From Methylococcaceae bacterium UBA7658 (GTDB taxonomy: Bacteria; Pseudomonadota; Gammaproteobacteria; Methylococcales; Methylomonadaceae): a DNA stretch of 10,599 nucleotides. The stretch covers positions 13,504 to 24,102 of the forward strand of contig DLHW01000010.1 in assembly GCA_002483425.1 (NCBI GenBank). Reading direction: 5' to 3'. The translations under genes and the position numbers were made by a program. The notes under the pieces were generated by a model. The model saw only the letters and a list, made by a program, of their open reading frames with translations. It was not told the origin of the DNA and made no database searches. Shown here piece after piece: positions 1-6,901 of this stretch. Position 1 is the stretch's first letter; each line of letters starts with the position of its first letter.

Positions 1-20
1 GTTTTTTTTTACTACAAAAT

Positions 21-40
21 ATATTTTCGTTAGAAAATAT
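21..40. other. AT-rich perfect hairpin beyond the symporter gene
   Basis: An 8-base arm (ATATTTTC, 21-28) pairs perfectly with GAAAATAT (33-40) around a four-base loop. It lies about 100 bases beyond the stop of the - strand symporter gene, so it could be a weak transcription end for that operon. The stem has only one G:C pair, and on the - strand it is followed by a short run of Ts and then by As, which is not a canonical U-tract. A run of nine Ts sits at 2-10 on the + strand, at the window edge. I call it a hairpin, not a confirmed terminator. Nothing else in 1-137 looks like a gene. Confidence 0.35.
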
Positions 41-137
41 CTGCACAACGTGTGGTATGTATATGACTAGGATATATTATTTATTTTCCGCAGAAATTAC
101 TTCCTTTTGGTATTAGGCTTTGTGATGTTCGTTTTAA

Positions 138-1538
138 TTATTTATCTGCTGCCCTATTAACCACCCAATCAAGCAGTAAAACAATAATACTGATTAGCAT
201 TCCTGGTGCGGCTTCGTTAATAAAACCATTAAGCCCCAGCTCTTTCCATATAAATCCAGATGTCAAGCCACTGATAACAGCAAATAAAGTTCCAATAGCT
301 GTGACTGTGATTCCCGTTATACTAAATAATACTGGTGCTGCGAGTGCTGCTCCGATTAGAGAAACAGCCGTGATGGCCATGCTAAATACACTGGAATCTG
401 TATAGATAAGACCTAGAATAGAAAATATACCAATTAATATTGTCAAAATTGGCTTTAGAAACAAATACTCTTTGATTGTTAGCAAATCTATTATGTCATT
501 TTTTAGAATTTCAACACATGTGGCAATCGTTGCCGATGCTGTTGACGCAATTGTCGATATGGCTCCAACTATTAATAATCCGAGCATCCCAGTACCACCA
601 AATTCTTTTATAAAGGCAACGAGAGCCTGTTCTGGATCTTGGACTTCAATTACAAGGCGAATTAGTGTACCAAGTGCTGTATAACTTAACCAAGTAGCTT
701 GTACAAATGCAATATATATCCATTTTGCTTTTCCCAGAGATACTTCTGACTTAGCAGATATCCAGCGATTAACCATCTGTGGTTGTCCGAGGTTAAAACC
801 TATTGCCGCAATTGCAAAACCAATAACCATGAAAAATACGGATGTCGGTGACAATGTTCCTGTCAATGAAAGAAAACCGGGAATATCAGGTAAGTTATCA
901 AATCTGAATTTTTCAGAAACTGTGAGTGTCAGTATTAATACCGCAATAATCAATGTCAGCATAAAGCAAGCTTGGACAAAATCAGTGTACGCTGCTCCTC
1001 GTACACCGCCTAAAGCTGTATACGTAATGACAATAATAGCGAAAACAAAAGCAACAATTTGAGGTTCGATTCCTAAAATTACACCGCCAACCTTGCCTGT
1101 TGACATCCATTGGGATGTTACATAAATGGTCATCAAACCTATGACCACAGTTGCGACAACCATCGTCAATAAATTAGCCCCCCTACCTTTAACACCACCT
1201 TTAATGAGTTCTGGAAGAGTAACGGCATCGTATTTCAACGCCGCAGCATAAACTTTACCCGCGATTAATGTCCAAAAAATAATATCGCCTATTAACCATC
1301 CTAAAGGTAACAAGCACCACATAAGTCCACCACTATAACCTAAACCTATAGCACCTGTAAGAACAAATCCGCTATTTGCGGTTGCGCCAGCACTTAATGC
1401 TAAAACTAATGAACCTAAGGATCTTCCTGCAACTGCTTCTGATCTTGAATTTGTGCTTCTATTTCGAAGAGCAATAAAAATAGCTATTCCTGTTGTAATT
1501 AATGAAATACCTATAATTAATAAATCTATTCCGGTCAT
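138..1538 (-). CDS. Sodium:solute symporter family (SSS) transporter
   Basis: This 466-aa protein is hydrophobic throughout, with roughly 13 predicted membrane spans, the usual size and layout of the SSS (PutP/SGLT) family in the inner membrane. Family features visible are GGVRGAAYTDFVQ at about 177-189, the GQPQMVNRWIS segment at about 251-261, and an AST-A-S stretch at about 331-335 where S332-T333 fits the Na2 sodium-site Ser-Thr of the family. It therefore probably uses the sodium gradient to import a small organic solute; the substrate cannot be read from sequence. The ATG is preceded by AAGGGA, which lies inside the last codons of the upstream methyltransferase gene. That gene ends only 5 bases before this start, so the two are very likely co-transcribed and perhaps translationally coupled. 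The context suggests transport of the methyltransferase substrate or a related compound, which is inference. Base composition is AT-rich like its two operon partners. Confidence 0.88.
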   Translation of the reverse strand: MTGIDLLIIGISLITTGIAIFIALRNRSTNSRSEAVAGRSLGSLVLALSAGATANSGFVLTGAIGLGYSGGLMWCLLPLGWLIGDIIFWTLIAGKVYAAALKYDAVTLPELIKGGVKGRGANLLTMVVATVVIGLMTIYVTSQWMSTGKVGGVILGIEPQIVAFVFAIIVITYTALGGVRGAAYTDFVQACFMLTLIIAVLILTLTVSEKFRFDNLPDIPGFLSLTGTLSPTSVFFMVIGFAIAAIGFNLGQPQMVNRWISAKSEVSLGKAKWIYIAFVQATWLSYTALGTLIRLVIEVQDPEQALVAFIKEFGGTGMLGLLIVGAISTIASTASATIATCVEILKNDIIDLLTIKEYLFLKPILTILIGIFSILGLIYTDSSVFSMAITAVSLIGAALAAPVLFSITGITVTAIGTLFAVISGLTSGFIWKELGLNGFINEAAPGMLISIIVLLLDWVVNRAADK

Positions 1539-1543
1539 AGTAA

Positions 1544-2470
1544 TTAATCCCTTTGTCCAGACAATTTTATTAAAGTGATTTTAGTTTTCTCATCTATATA
1601 TTCATTTTTAATAACCATCTCTTTTTTTAGAGCATCACGAACTTTATTAGATGGAAATCGATATGATTGTGCAGTTACAAGCTCTGTACCCTTTGGGATC
1701 GTTTCCCCTTCCCAAGCCACATCATGTATGGTAGTAAAGCAAGTTTCAATAACTTGCTTATTTAGTTTTGGTGAATAAGTAACATCGTCTTGTGAAATAC
1801 CTGCGATTCTAAGTGGCTCGAAGGCAAAGGCCTTAATTTTATTTCCAGTATACGGTTCCAAAAGATCATGCTTACTTAAACCATCTGAAGGCTGATGGCA
1901 CACTAAGCATATGTCATTGGATCGTGTAATTTCAGCTAGAATACTAACAATATATTCAAGTGGAAAGTTATTAAAAGTAAGACCTAAGAAAATTAAACGA
2001 GGGATTTCTTTTGGGGTTAAATCTTTGTTTAGTATTGGAGCAAGTGTTTCAAATCTTCTTTCAAGCTTTGTCGCATTTACATCCTTTTGTTGTGCAATAA
2101 AGATTGCCCGATCTAAGAAGTATGGAGATACATCAACCGCATAATATTTAACATTTACTGATCTTTTTAACAACTCGTCAATTATAATAAAAGATTTAAC
2201 TGGATACCCTGGGCCTAAATCTATAAAATTTACGCGTGTTTTTACGCCTTGAATGATTGAATCAATGTTATTACTCAATAATGAAACTATGGGATCATCA
2301 ATCATAGTTTTATATTCTGTATTCTTAGATGTCGCCTCTTCAAAAAGTTGTGATTGCTCGTCTGTAGCATAGAGTCTATGTGGCATTGATAATGAAATTG
2401 AACGGTTTTTATTGTTTAAGCCAAAATGGATGCACTCTATCAATTCTTTACGTACTTCTTCCGCAATCAT
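1544..2470 (-). CDS. EgtD-like SAM-dependent methyltransferase (divergent)
   Basis: This 308-aa soluble protein resembles the histidine N-alpha-methyltransferase family (EgtD, Methyltransf_33), which is about 320 aa. It has a SAM-binding motif I, FIDLGPGYPVKS (82-93), an acidic residue at the end of strand 2 in YYAVDVSP (109-116), and the family-like LIFLGLTFNNFP (159-170), comparable to the FLGSTIGNF segment of EgtD. The C-terminal segment TAQSYRF (266-272) aligns by eye with the TExSxKF motif of EgtD. Ser269 is retained, but the Glu that contacts the substrate imidazole appears to be Ala267. A changed substrate is therefore likely, and I would not call it a hercynine enzyme. No egtB-like gene is in the window. 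AAGGA lies a few bases before the ATG. It is the middle gene of a three-gene operon, between a membrane protein (27 bases upstream) and a symporter (5 bases downstream). Confidence 0.75.
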   Translation of the reverse strand: MIAEEVRKELIECIHFGLNNKNRSISLSMPHRLYATDEQSQLFEEATSKNTEYKTMIDDPIVSLLSNNIDSIIQGVKTRVNFIDLGPGYPVKSFIIIDELLKRSVNVKYYAVDVSPYFLDRAIFIAQQKDVNATKLERRFETLAPILNKDLTPKEIPRLIFLGLTFNNFPLEYIVSILAEITRSNDICLVCHQPSDGLSKHDLLEPYTGNKIKAFAFEPLRIAGISQDDVTYSPKLNKQVIETCFTTIHDVAWEGETIPKGTELVTAQSYRFPSNKVRDALKKEMVIKNEYIDEKTKITLIKLSGQRD

Positions 2471-2497
2471 CTTTTTTCCTTATTTTTTTTGCAAAGA

Positions 2498-3337
2498 TTA
2501 TTCAGCTTTAGCAAGCCTTAACAAGTCACTCCATTGATTCTGTACTCGACCGACTTCTTTAAGATCGACATTTACAACTACTTTAGAAAAGTCACGAGTA
2601 TCTTTGTCCAATATAAGTTCCCCAACCAATCGGTCGTCAACTATTATTATGTCTCGCGACATACGTTCAGGCAGTTTAGAGGCCTGTATACTAAATACAG
2701 TAACTCCAGCATTTTTTTGTTTTTGTAATATTGGTTTTAAATCTCTAAGTTCAGAATCATTAGCGTATATGAATATTCTTGAGATACTGACGCTACGTTT
2801 GAGTGCGGCTTCATTTTTTAGAAAATATGCATTTCCTTCAGTGGTTAGCCACCAACTGGAAGGGGACACATAACTTGTTGTATAAACAGATTTTTTTGCA
2901 GCAGTGAAAACTGACTCACCAAAAAGCATGGCTTTTTCTTTTGGAATTTCAATTTCATGATTTTGAATAGCTGTTAGTTTTGTTTGAAAATCATCAGTTT
3001 CTGTTTTAATAAAATCGGTAAAGATTTCTTTTGCTGAAGTTTCTGAGATATCGTCTATCGCAATTCGTGCATTACCCAGCGCTTGCATTACTGAAAACTC
3101 AGGAGCATCCTCGACAATTTTCGTGATTGCTCCTAACCCGGACTGTATAGTTAAAGTAGTGGCAATTATGGTAAGAGCGAGACCTAATGTGGCGGCAATC
3201 ATAAGTCCATCAAGTGCGGACTCAATACTAGGTCGATCTTCTATCGGTTTTTTTTTGTTGTCCAGATATCTAAGAATAATTCTTATAATAATAATTATAA
3301 CTGTTGAAAAAACTGTAATTTTCTGAAAAGTATTCAC
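2498..3337 (-). CDS. Two-TM membrane protein with PLD-like, HKD-less domain
   Basis: A 279-aa protein of unknown function. Two hydrophobic segments (about 7-24 and 45-66) flank a short basic/acidic loop, so it is probably anchored in the inner membrane by a hairpin. Residues 80-135 are mostly helical and charged. The C-terminal part (about 145-279) alternates strand and helix: VYTTSYVSPSSWW (151-163), SISRIFIYA (184-192), an AGVTVFSI strand (210-217), and a DIIIVDDRLVGEL hairpin (229-241). This pattern resembles phospholipase-D-like domains used as sensors or effectors, but no HxK-x4-D motif is present, so catalysis is doubtful. Translation starts at GTG with AAGGG seven bases upstream. It is the first gene of the AT-rich cassette, 64 bases after the histidine kinase stop. 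Gene reality is well supported by operon spacing; the domain assignment is tentative. Confidence 0.7.
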   Translation of the reverse strand: MNTFQKITVFSTVIIIIIRIILRYLDNKKKPIEDRPSIESALDGLMIAATLGLALTIIATTLTIQSGLGAITKIVEDAPEFSVMQALGNARIAIDDISETSAKEIFTDFIKTETDDFQTKLTAIQNHEIEIPKEKAMLFGESVFTAAKKSVYTTSYVSPSSWWLTTEGNAYFLKNEAALKRSVSISRIFIYANDSELRDLKPILQKQKNAGVTVFSIQASKLPERMSRDIIIVDDRLVGELILDKDTRDFSKVVVNVDLKEVGRVQNQWSDLLRLAKAE

Positions 3338-3401
3338 AATTTCACCCTTGTTTTGTTTGTTTTACTATTTGGGTAGATTTAAAAAAGGTCTATCGGTAGC
3401 C
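3338..3401 (-). other. Spacer between kinase gene and AT-rich cassette
   Basis: This 64-base gap holds the ribosome binding site of the cassette's first gene (AAGGG) and, read on the - strand, a run of six Ts shortly after the kinase stop. I do not find a convincing stem before the T run, nor a strong promoter; TAGACC and TAGTAA are the nearest -35/-10 look-alikes, 19 bases apart. Whether the cassette has its own promoter or is read through from the upstream genes cannot be settled by eye. Confidence 0.3.
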
Positions 3402-4904
3402 TTATCGAGCCACATAATTTATAAGTTTAACAATAAAAACACTACCCATACTTTCGGTTGATTCAACAAAAATTTCCCCACCCAACAATTCAACAAATTG
3501 CTTCGTTACCGTTAACCCCAAACCGGTACCACCGAATCTCCGACCCATCCCCATATCCACCTGCCAGAACGATTCAAAAATTTTGTCCTGAAATTCTTCC
3601 GGTATCCCACAGCCGGTATCGGTCACTGCGAGTATAAATTCTTTCCCTTCCAGCCGCCAATTCAACTGAATTTCGCCGTCAGTTGTAAATTTACAAGCGT
3701 TGTGAAGTAAATTATTGACAATGTGAGTCAACAAGTCGGCATCGGAAACAATCGTACAGTTTGTACCCAACAATTTCAACGAATTGCGCTGACGTTTCAG
3801 GAAGGATTCGAGGCGGTCGGCACAGGCTTGCATTAGGGGCAACACGTCTAACGGATGAATTTTGACCTCCACGCTATTGGCTTCCAGTTTGCCGTGCAGC
3901 AAAATGTTGTTGATCAGGTCGTTCAGTTCGCCGGTGCGTTGCAACGCCCGCTGGTGCGAATCGCGCATCAGGGCATTATCGGGGTTATCCGGCAAGGCTG
4001 CCAGCGAGGTAGCCAAGCAATTCTGGATGACATGCAGGGGCGATTTCATTTCATGGGACACGGTGGCGACAATCTGACTTTTATAGCGGTTGGCGGCTTG
4101 GCTGGCTTCGAGAGCTACCGATAATTCGCGGGTTCGGTCGGCGATTTTTTGCTCCAGAACGCGCTCATGGGTTTCAATGCGGGCTAAAAATTCGTTAAAG
4201 GCTTTGCCCATCTCTACAATCTCCCGATTGCCGGAGAACGCCACCCGTGCGCCGCTTTGCCCGTTCGCCACTTGTTTCAATACGCCGATCATTTTCAGCA
4301 TAGGGTCGGTGAATGTGCCGGATGTTTGGCGCAGCACCAAAAAGATAATCGACAGAAACAATACGACAATAAAGGCGGAAAACAGCATGATGCGGTGCAA
4401 TAAGGCGTTGACTTCCGATTTGGAAACGACCAGTTCAACATAGCCGATAAGTTCCTCTTTCTTTTCGCCTGCCAGTTGCTTTTCCATCTCTCCGGTAGGT
4501 TGGCCTTGAGTGATAGGCGCGTAAAAGCACCAGAAACTGTCGGTTTCGGTGTTAATGGCTTGGTCGGTAATGCGCTGATTTTCTGGGCAGTGTAAGGGCT
4601 TGCCTTTCACCGCCAGTGTTTGGTGTTGCCCGTTATAAATGGCGGCTTTCAGCACCGTCTTGTCGTTGGCAAAGCTGTTGACCACGGCTTCCGTCCTGGT
4701 TCTTGCACCCATGATAATGCCGAATTGGGCGGATTCGGCAAATACGGCGGTGTGGTTTTGCCAGTATCGGTTGGTATAAGCGTTGGCGTAATTATGGATG
4801 ACGAAATAAAGCGAGACGAGCAATAAACATCCTGCCAAGGCCAGCGTTGCCAAGATGATGAGGTGGTAGCGTTGTCGGATATTGAGATGTTTAAGCTTGA
4901 TCAT
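3402..4904 (-). CDS. CHASE8-like sensor histidine kinase
   Basis: A 500-aa membrane sensor kinase. TM1 is at about 14-38, a periplasmic region of about 130 residues follows, TM2 is at about 172-191, then a HAMP linker (about 192-245), a coiled coil, a HisKA domain and a HATPase_c domain. The phospho-acceptor is His284 in SHEMKSP. The N-box is NNLLHNACKFT (397-407), the G1 box DTGCGIPEE (429-437), and the G2 box GGTGLGL (458-464), so the catalytic core looks complete. The periplasmic part, with AESAQFGIIMGARTR and then AVVNSFAN...KAAIYNG, resembles CHASE8, a sensor domain seen in proteins controlled by periplasmic partners such as YfiN with YfiR. Cys106 and Cys126 in that region could form a disulfide. 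There is no receiver domain, and no response regulator gene is in the window. Its start overlaps the stop of the binding-protein gene by 4 bases (ATGA), so the two are coupled and likely form a sensing pair. Confidence 0.92.
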   Translation of the reverse strand: MIKLKHLNIRQRYHLIILATLALAGCLLLVSLYFVIHNYANAYTNRYWQNHTAVFAESAQFGIIMGARTRTEAVVNSFANDKTVLKAAIYNGQHQTLAVKGKPLHCPENQRITDQAINTETDSFWCFYAPITQGQPTGEMEKQLAGEKKEELIGYVELVVSKSEVNALLHRIMLFSAFIVVLFLSIIFLVLRQTSGTFTDPMLKMIGVLKQVANGQSGARVAFSGNREIVEMGKAFNEFLARIETHERVLEQKIADRTRELSVALEASQAANRYKSQIVATVSHEMKSPLHVIQNCLATSLAALPDNPDNALMRDSHQRALQRTGELNDLINNILLHGKLEANSVEVKIHPLDVLPLMQACADRLESFLKRQRNSLKLLGTNCTIVSDADLLTHIVNNLLHNACKFTTDGEIQLNWRLEGKEFILAVTDTGCGIPEEFQDKIFESFWQVDMGMGRRFGGTGLGLTVTKQFVELLGGEIFVESTESMGSVFIVKLINYVAR

Positions 4905-5770
4905 GGCACTTTCACGGCAAACATTTCGAGCTTGGCAGGTTCTATGGTGATGCCGAGATGCTGGGCGACTTTCAGGTTTATCCCTGCTTTCGACGATTTA
5001 AGGTTGTCGGAAGTTAACCGATCCTGCTTTATCATCTCGCCCAATTGCTGACCCAGCACGGTTTCATCGGGATAAAACGCCATTAAAATCCCGTTTTCAA
5101 GATGCGCCAGATTGGTCGAGAGCAATATGATTTTTCTGTTCCAGGCGATCTTGGCGATTTCAAACAGGATGTTGGCCGGTAAGTTGGCAGGAATCAGGAT
5201 GGCTTCGCCAGGAATGGCTTCGGTTTCCACCAAGTTTCCCAGCAAGCGGATTGTGGCGGTCATGTCCTGGCCTTCGCGAAATATTATTTTCGGTGTCGTC
5301 GATGACTCTTTAGAAGGAATTGCGATAACCGGGCGGGATTGTTCCTGAACGACAAAGACCTTATGGATAAACGGTGCGGCTTGCTTGAGTTGCTGGCTAA
5401 TGGCTTGGGCTTCTAAAGCCAAGCTGACCCCGGCAATATCAGGCGGTTTAAGCACAACCCATCCGGCGATGGTTCGGTTTTGGTAGGGCGTATTTTTAAT
5501 GCTGTCGGCAATGCGCTTGCCGAGGGCGATGATTTTATCGGGCTTACGGCGTTCGAGTTCGGCTAGTAGGTTGCTGTTATCGTCCGGCAACTCAACGGAG
5601 TCAACGGGTTTAACTTTGCTTACGATACCCTTGATTGTTTCTGTATAAAGATTATGTAAGGGTTCGTCGGCCTGTGGATAAAAAATTAATACTCGCGCCG
5701 GATCAGCAAAGGATTCAGCACTGAATCCTAATAAAACTCCTAAGACAAGCTTACAAATCCCTCTGGTCAT
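4901..5770 (-). CDS. Periplasmic binding protein, ABC_sub_bind type
   Basis: A secreted protein of about 289 residues. The N-terminus has a basic start (MTRGICK), a hydrophobic stretch and a likely signal-peptidase site after SFA, followed by DPARVLIFYPQ, the first strand of the mature fold. The C-terminal segment GINLKVAQHLGITIEPAKLE matches the typical ending of the ABC_sub_bind family (PF04392), where it reads roughly NLKTAKALGLTIPPSLL. I start it at the ATG at 5770; the in-frame TTG one codon upstream is less likely. The coding sequence overlaps the end of the upstream gene by 20 bases and the start of the kinase by 4 bases, so it is tightly co-transcribed. No ABC permease or ATPase is nearby, so it more probably presents a ligand to, or restrains, the adjacent CHASE8-like kinase than feeds a transporter. 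The ligand is unknown. Confidence 0.82.
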   Translation of the reverse strand: MTRGICKLVLGVLLGFSAESFADPARVLIFYPQADEPLHNLYTETIKGIVSKVKPVDSVELPDDNSNLLAELERRKPDKIIALGKRIADSIKNTPYQNRTIAGWVVLKPPDIAGVSLALEAQAISQQLKQAAPFIHKVFVVQEQSRPVIAIPSKESSTTPKIIFREGQDMTATIRLLGNLVETEAIPGEAILIPANLPANILFEIAKIAWNRKIILLSTNLAHLENGILMAFYPDETVLGQQLGEMIKQDRLTSDNLKSSKAGINLKVAQHLGITIEPAKLEMFAVKVP

Positions 5771-6689
5771 CAATGTGTTTAGCCCGTTTCAGGGCGCGGA
5801 TGTAGGGCAGGTGATCGATGCCGGACACCAGCTTTCTGCGCCAATACAGCGATGAATCCCGGCCTTCTTCCCAAAGCGTGATCGACTGGATGGTTTTTCG
5901 GCATAGATCAATGGACAGGTGCGAGGGCATAGCATTGTCATCGATGCGGTGGCGTTGGATAACGCGGATCAATCCGGCCACCGGGTCTTCCAGGCCGTCT
6001 TGGTGTTCGACCTGGCCAGTGTTGAAGCGGTGCAGGAACTCGTGCAAGTCCCGGTGCGTTCCCAGCATGATGAGAGCGGCGGCCAGTACGCCGGTGACAA
6101 AAAGATCGGGCTTGGGATTTAAGCTGTCGATAAACGCCAGTTCATGGCTGAACAGCTTGATCGCCTTCCGCATATCGATTTCTTCTTTCTCCAGGCTGTA
6201 ACGCTTGTCTTGCAGGTTGCGCGGCTTGCCTCGCAAGGCGATATTGATGGCATCGTAGATAAAGCCGCTTTTGATGCGGTCTGAGGTGAACTTAAGCCCT
6301 AATTCCTTATAGATGGCTTGGATGGCTTCGTTGGGGGCTAACGATTGGGCGTTTATGAAGCTCTTTACGTGGCTGAGTGCCGAAAAATCTTCCTGGCTGA
6401 TTTCAAAGACCTGAGCCATCAAATTCTCAGGCGTTGGCAATTTGCCGGATTGCCACAGTGCTTTGCGGAATTTGCCGTCCAGCTTATAGCGCACCCCGTC
6501 CAGTTCCACCAAGGTCACCACATCTATGGCATTTCGTAAGCCCGATGTTTGTTGCAATAGCAGCCAATGGCCTTCCTCCTGGTCGCCGATCTGGTCAAAG
6601 AACGGCGGTTCGGGCAAAGCCAGCCATTCGTTGTAGCTTAGATCATACAGCGATAGATTTTTCTGTGTAAAATAATTCAGCAAGTCCAT
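5751..6689 (-). CDS. Conserved-looking hypothetical protein, possible ParB/Srx-fold patch
   Basis: A 312-aa soluble protein that I do not recognise with confidence. Residues 56-98 read DVVTLVELDGVRYKLDGKFR, then W79 and P85. This looks like the LDGxTRxxxW pattern of ParB/sulfiredoxin-fold proteins carried by plasmids and phages, with the usual H/N-T replaced by KF. The remainder (about 120-300) looks largely helical and has no motif I can name. There is no signal peptide or membrane segment, so it should be cytoplasmic. It is the first gene of the leftward operon, divergent from trbB, and has a TATAAT box 21 bases upstream of its ATG, with only a weak ribosome binding site. Position next to conjugation genes suggests a role in element biology (regulation or partition), but this is inference. 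Confidence 0.7.
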   Translation of the reverse strand: MDLLNYFTQKNLSLYDLSYNEWLALPEPPFFDQIGDQEEGHWLLLQQTSGLRNAIDVVTLVELDGVRYKLDGKFRKALWQSGKLPTPENLMAQVFEISQEDFSALSHVKSFINAQSLAPNEAIQAIYKELGLKFTSDRIKSGFIYDAINIALRGKPRNLQDKRYSLEKEEIDMRKAIKLFSHELAFIDSLNPKPDLFVTGVLAAALIMLGTHRDLHEFLHRFNTGQVEHQDGLEDPVAGLIRVIQRHRIDDNAMPSHLSIDLCRKTIQSITLWEEGRDSSLYWRRKLVSGIDHLPYIRALKRAKHIDDQRDL

Positions 6690-6707
6690 ATTATTTATCT
6701 TACATAC

Positions 6708-6739
6708 AACATTATATGTTCATAACTTATTGTTATTAA
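6708..6739 (-). promoter_or_regulatory. Predicted promoter of the leftward operon
   Basis: On the - strand a perfect TATAAT (6716-6711) lies 17 bases downstream of TTAATA (6739-6734), a 4/6 match to the -35 consensus. Transcription would begin near 6704, giving a leader of about 15 bases before the ATG at 6689. The -10 box sits inside a small inverted repeat, AACAT-TAT-ATGTT (6708-6720), which could be an operator. The surrounding sequence is very AT-rich, so chance matches are a real risk. Confidence 0.45.
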
Positions 6740-6749
6740 TGTCATATAT

Positions 6750-6759
6750 ATTACGTAAT
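6750..6759. promoter_or_regulatory. 10-bp palindrome ATTACGTAAT in the divergent region
   Basis: A perfect 10-bp palindrome lies roughly midway between the two divergent predicted promoters. Two copies of TTGTTATTA (6730-6738 and 6763-6771) flank it, 33 bases apart, close to three helical turns. This could be a binding site for a regulator acting on both operons, or simply AT-rich sequence. Confidence 0.25.
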
Positions 6760-6791
6760 TATTTGTTATTATTTTATTTATCAATAAACGC

Positions 6792-6820
6792 TTTACATAG
6801 GGCGGGCATTGTGGTATTTT
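6792..6820 (+). promoter_or_regulatory. Predicted promoter of the trb operon
   Basis: TTTACA (6792-6797, 5/6 match to the -35 consensus) is followed after 17 bases by TATTTT (6815-6820, 4/6 match to the -10 consensus). Transcription would begin near 6827, leaving a leader of about 75 bases before the trbB ATG at 6902. This placement is one reason not to use the upstream in-frame ATG at 6809, which lies inside the promoter. Confidence 0.5.
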
Positions 6821-6825
6821 ACCAC
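6811..6825. promoter_or_regulatory. Inverted repeat over the trb -10 box (candidate operator)
   Basis: GTGGTA-TTT-TACCAC is a perfect 6-bp inverted repeat with a 3-base centre, and it stands out in GC-containing arms from the AT-rich surroundings. It covers the predicted -10 hexamer of the trb promoter, the position expected for a repressor of conjugation genes. The regulator is unknown. Confidence 0.45.
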
Positions 6826-6901
6826 CAAAGCGATCAACTTTAGCTACCTATCTTGGCCTTTGTTCCGCATCGGCGGTGAATTGCTAAACGAGGGTTCCAC
6901 C

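Noticed and set aside
21..40. Strong rho-independent terminator for the symporter operon
   Set aside because: The hairpin is real but nearly all A:T and lacks a proper U-tract on the relevant strand, so it is listed only as a hairpin.
4090..4443. 117-aa + strand open frame opposite the kinase
   Set aside because: It is antisense to the HAMP/coiled-coil part of a well-supported histidine kinase and has no recognisable domain.
5771..5773. TTG as the start of the binding-protein gene
   Set aside because: An ATG follows immediately at 5770 and gives an equally good signal peptide, so the rarer start is unnecessary.
6809..6901. In-frame ATG at 6809 giving a 359-aa TrbB
   Set aside because: The extra 31 residues are unlike TrbB, lie inside the predicted promoter/operator, and have no good ribosome binding site; the ATG at 6902 has GAGGG at proper spacing.
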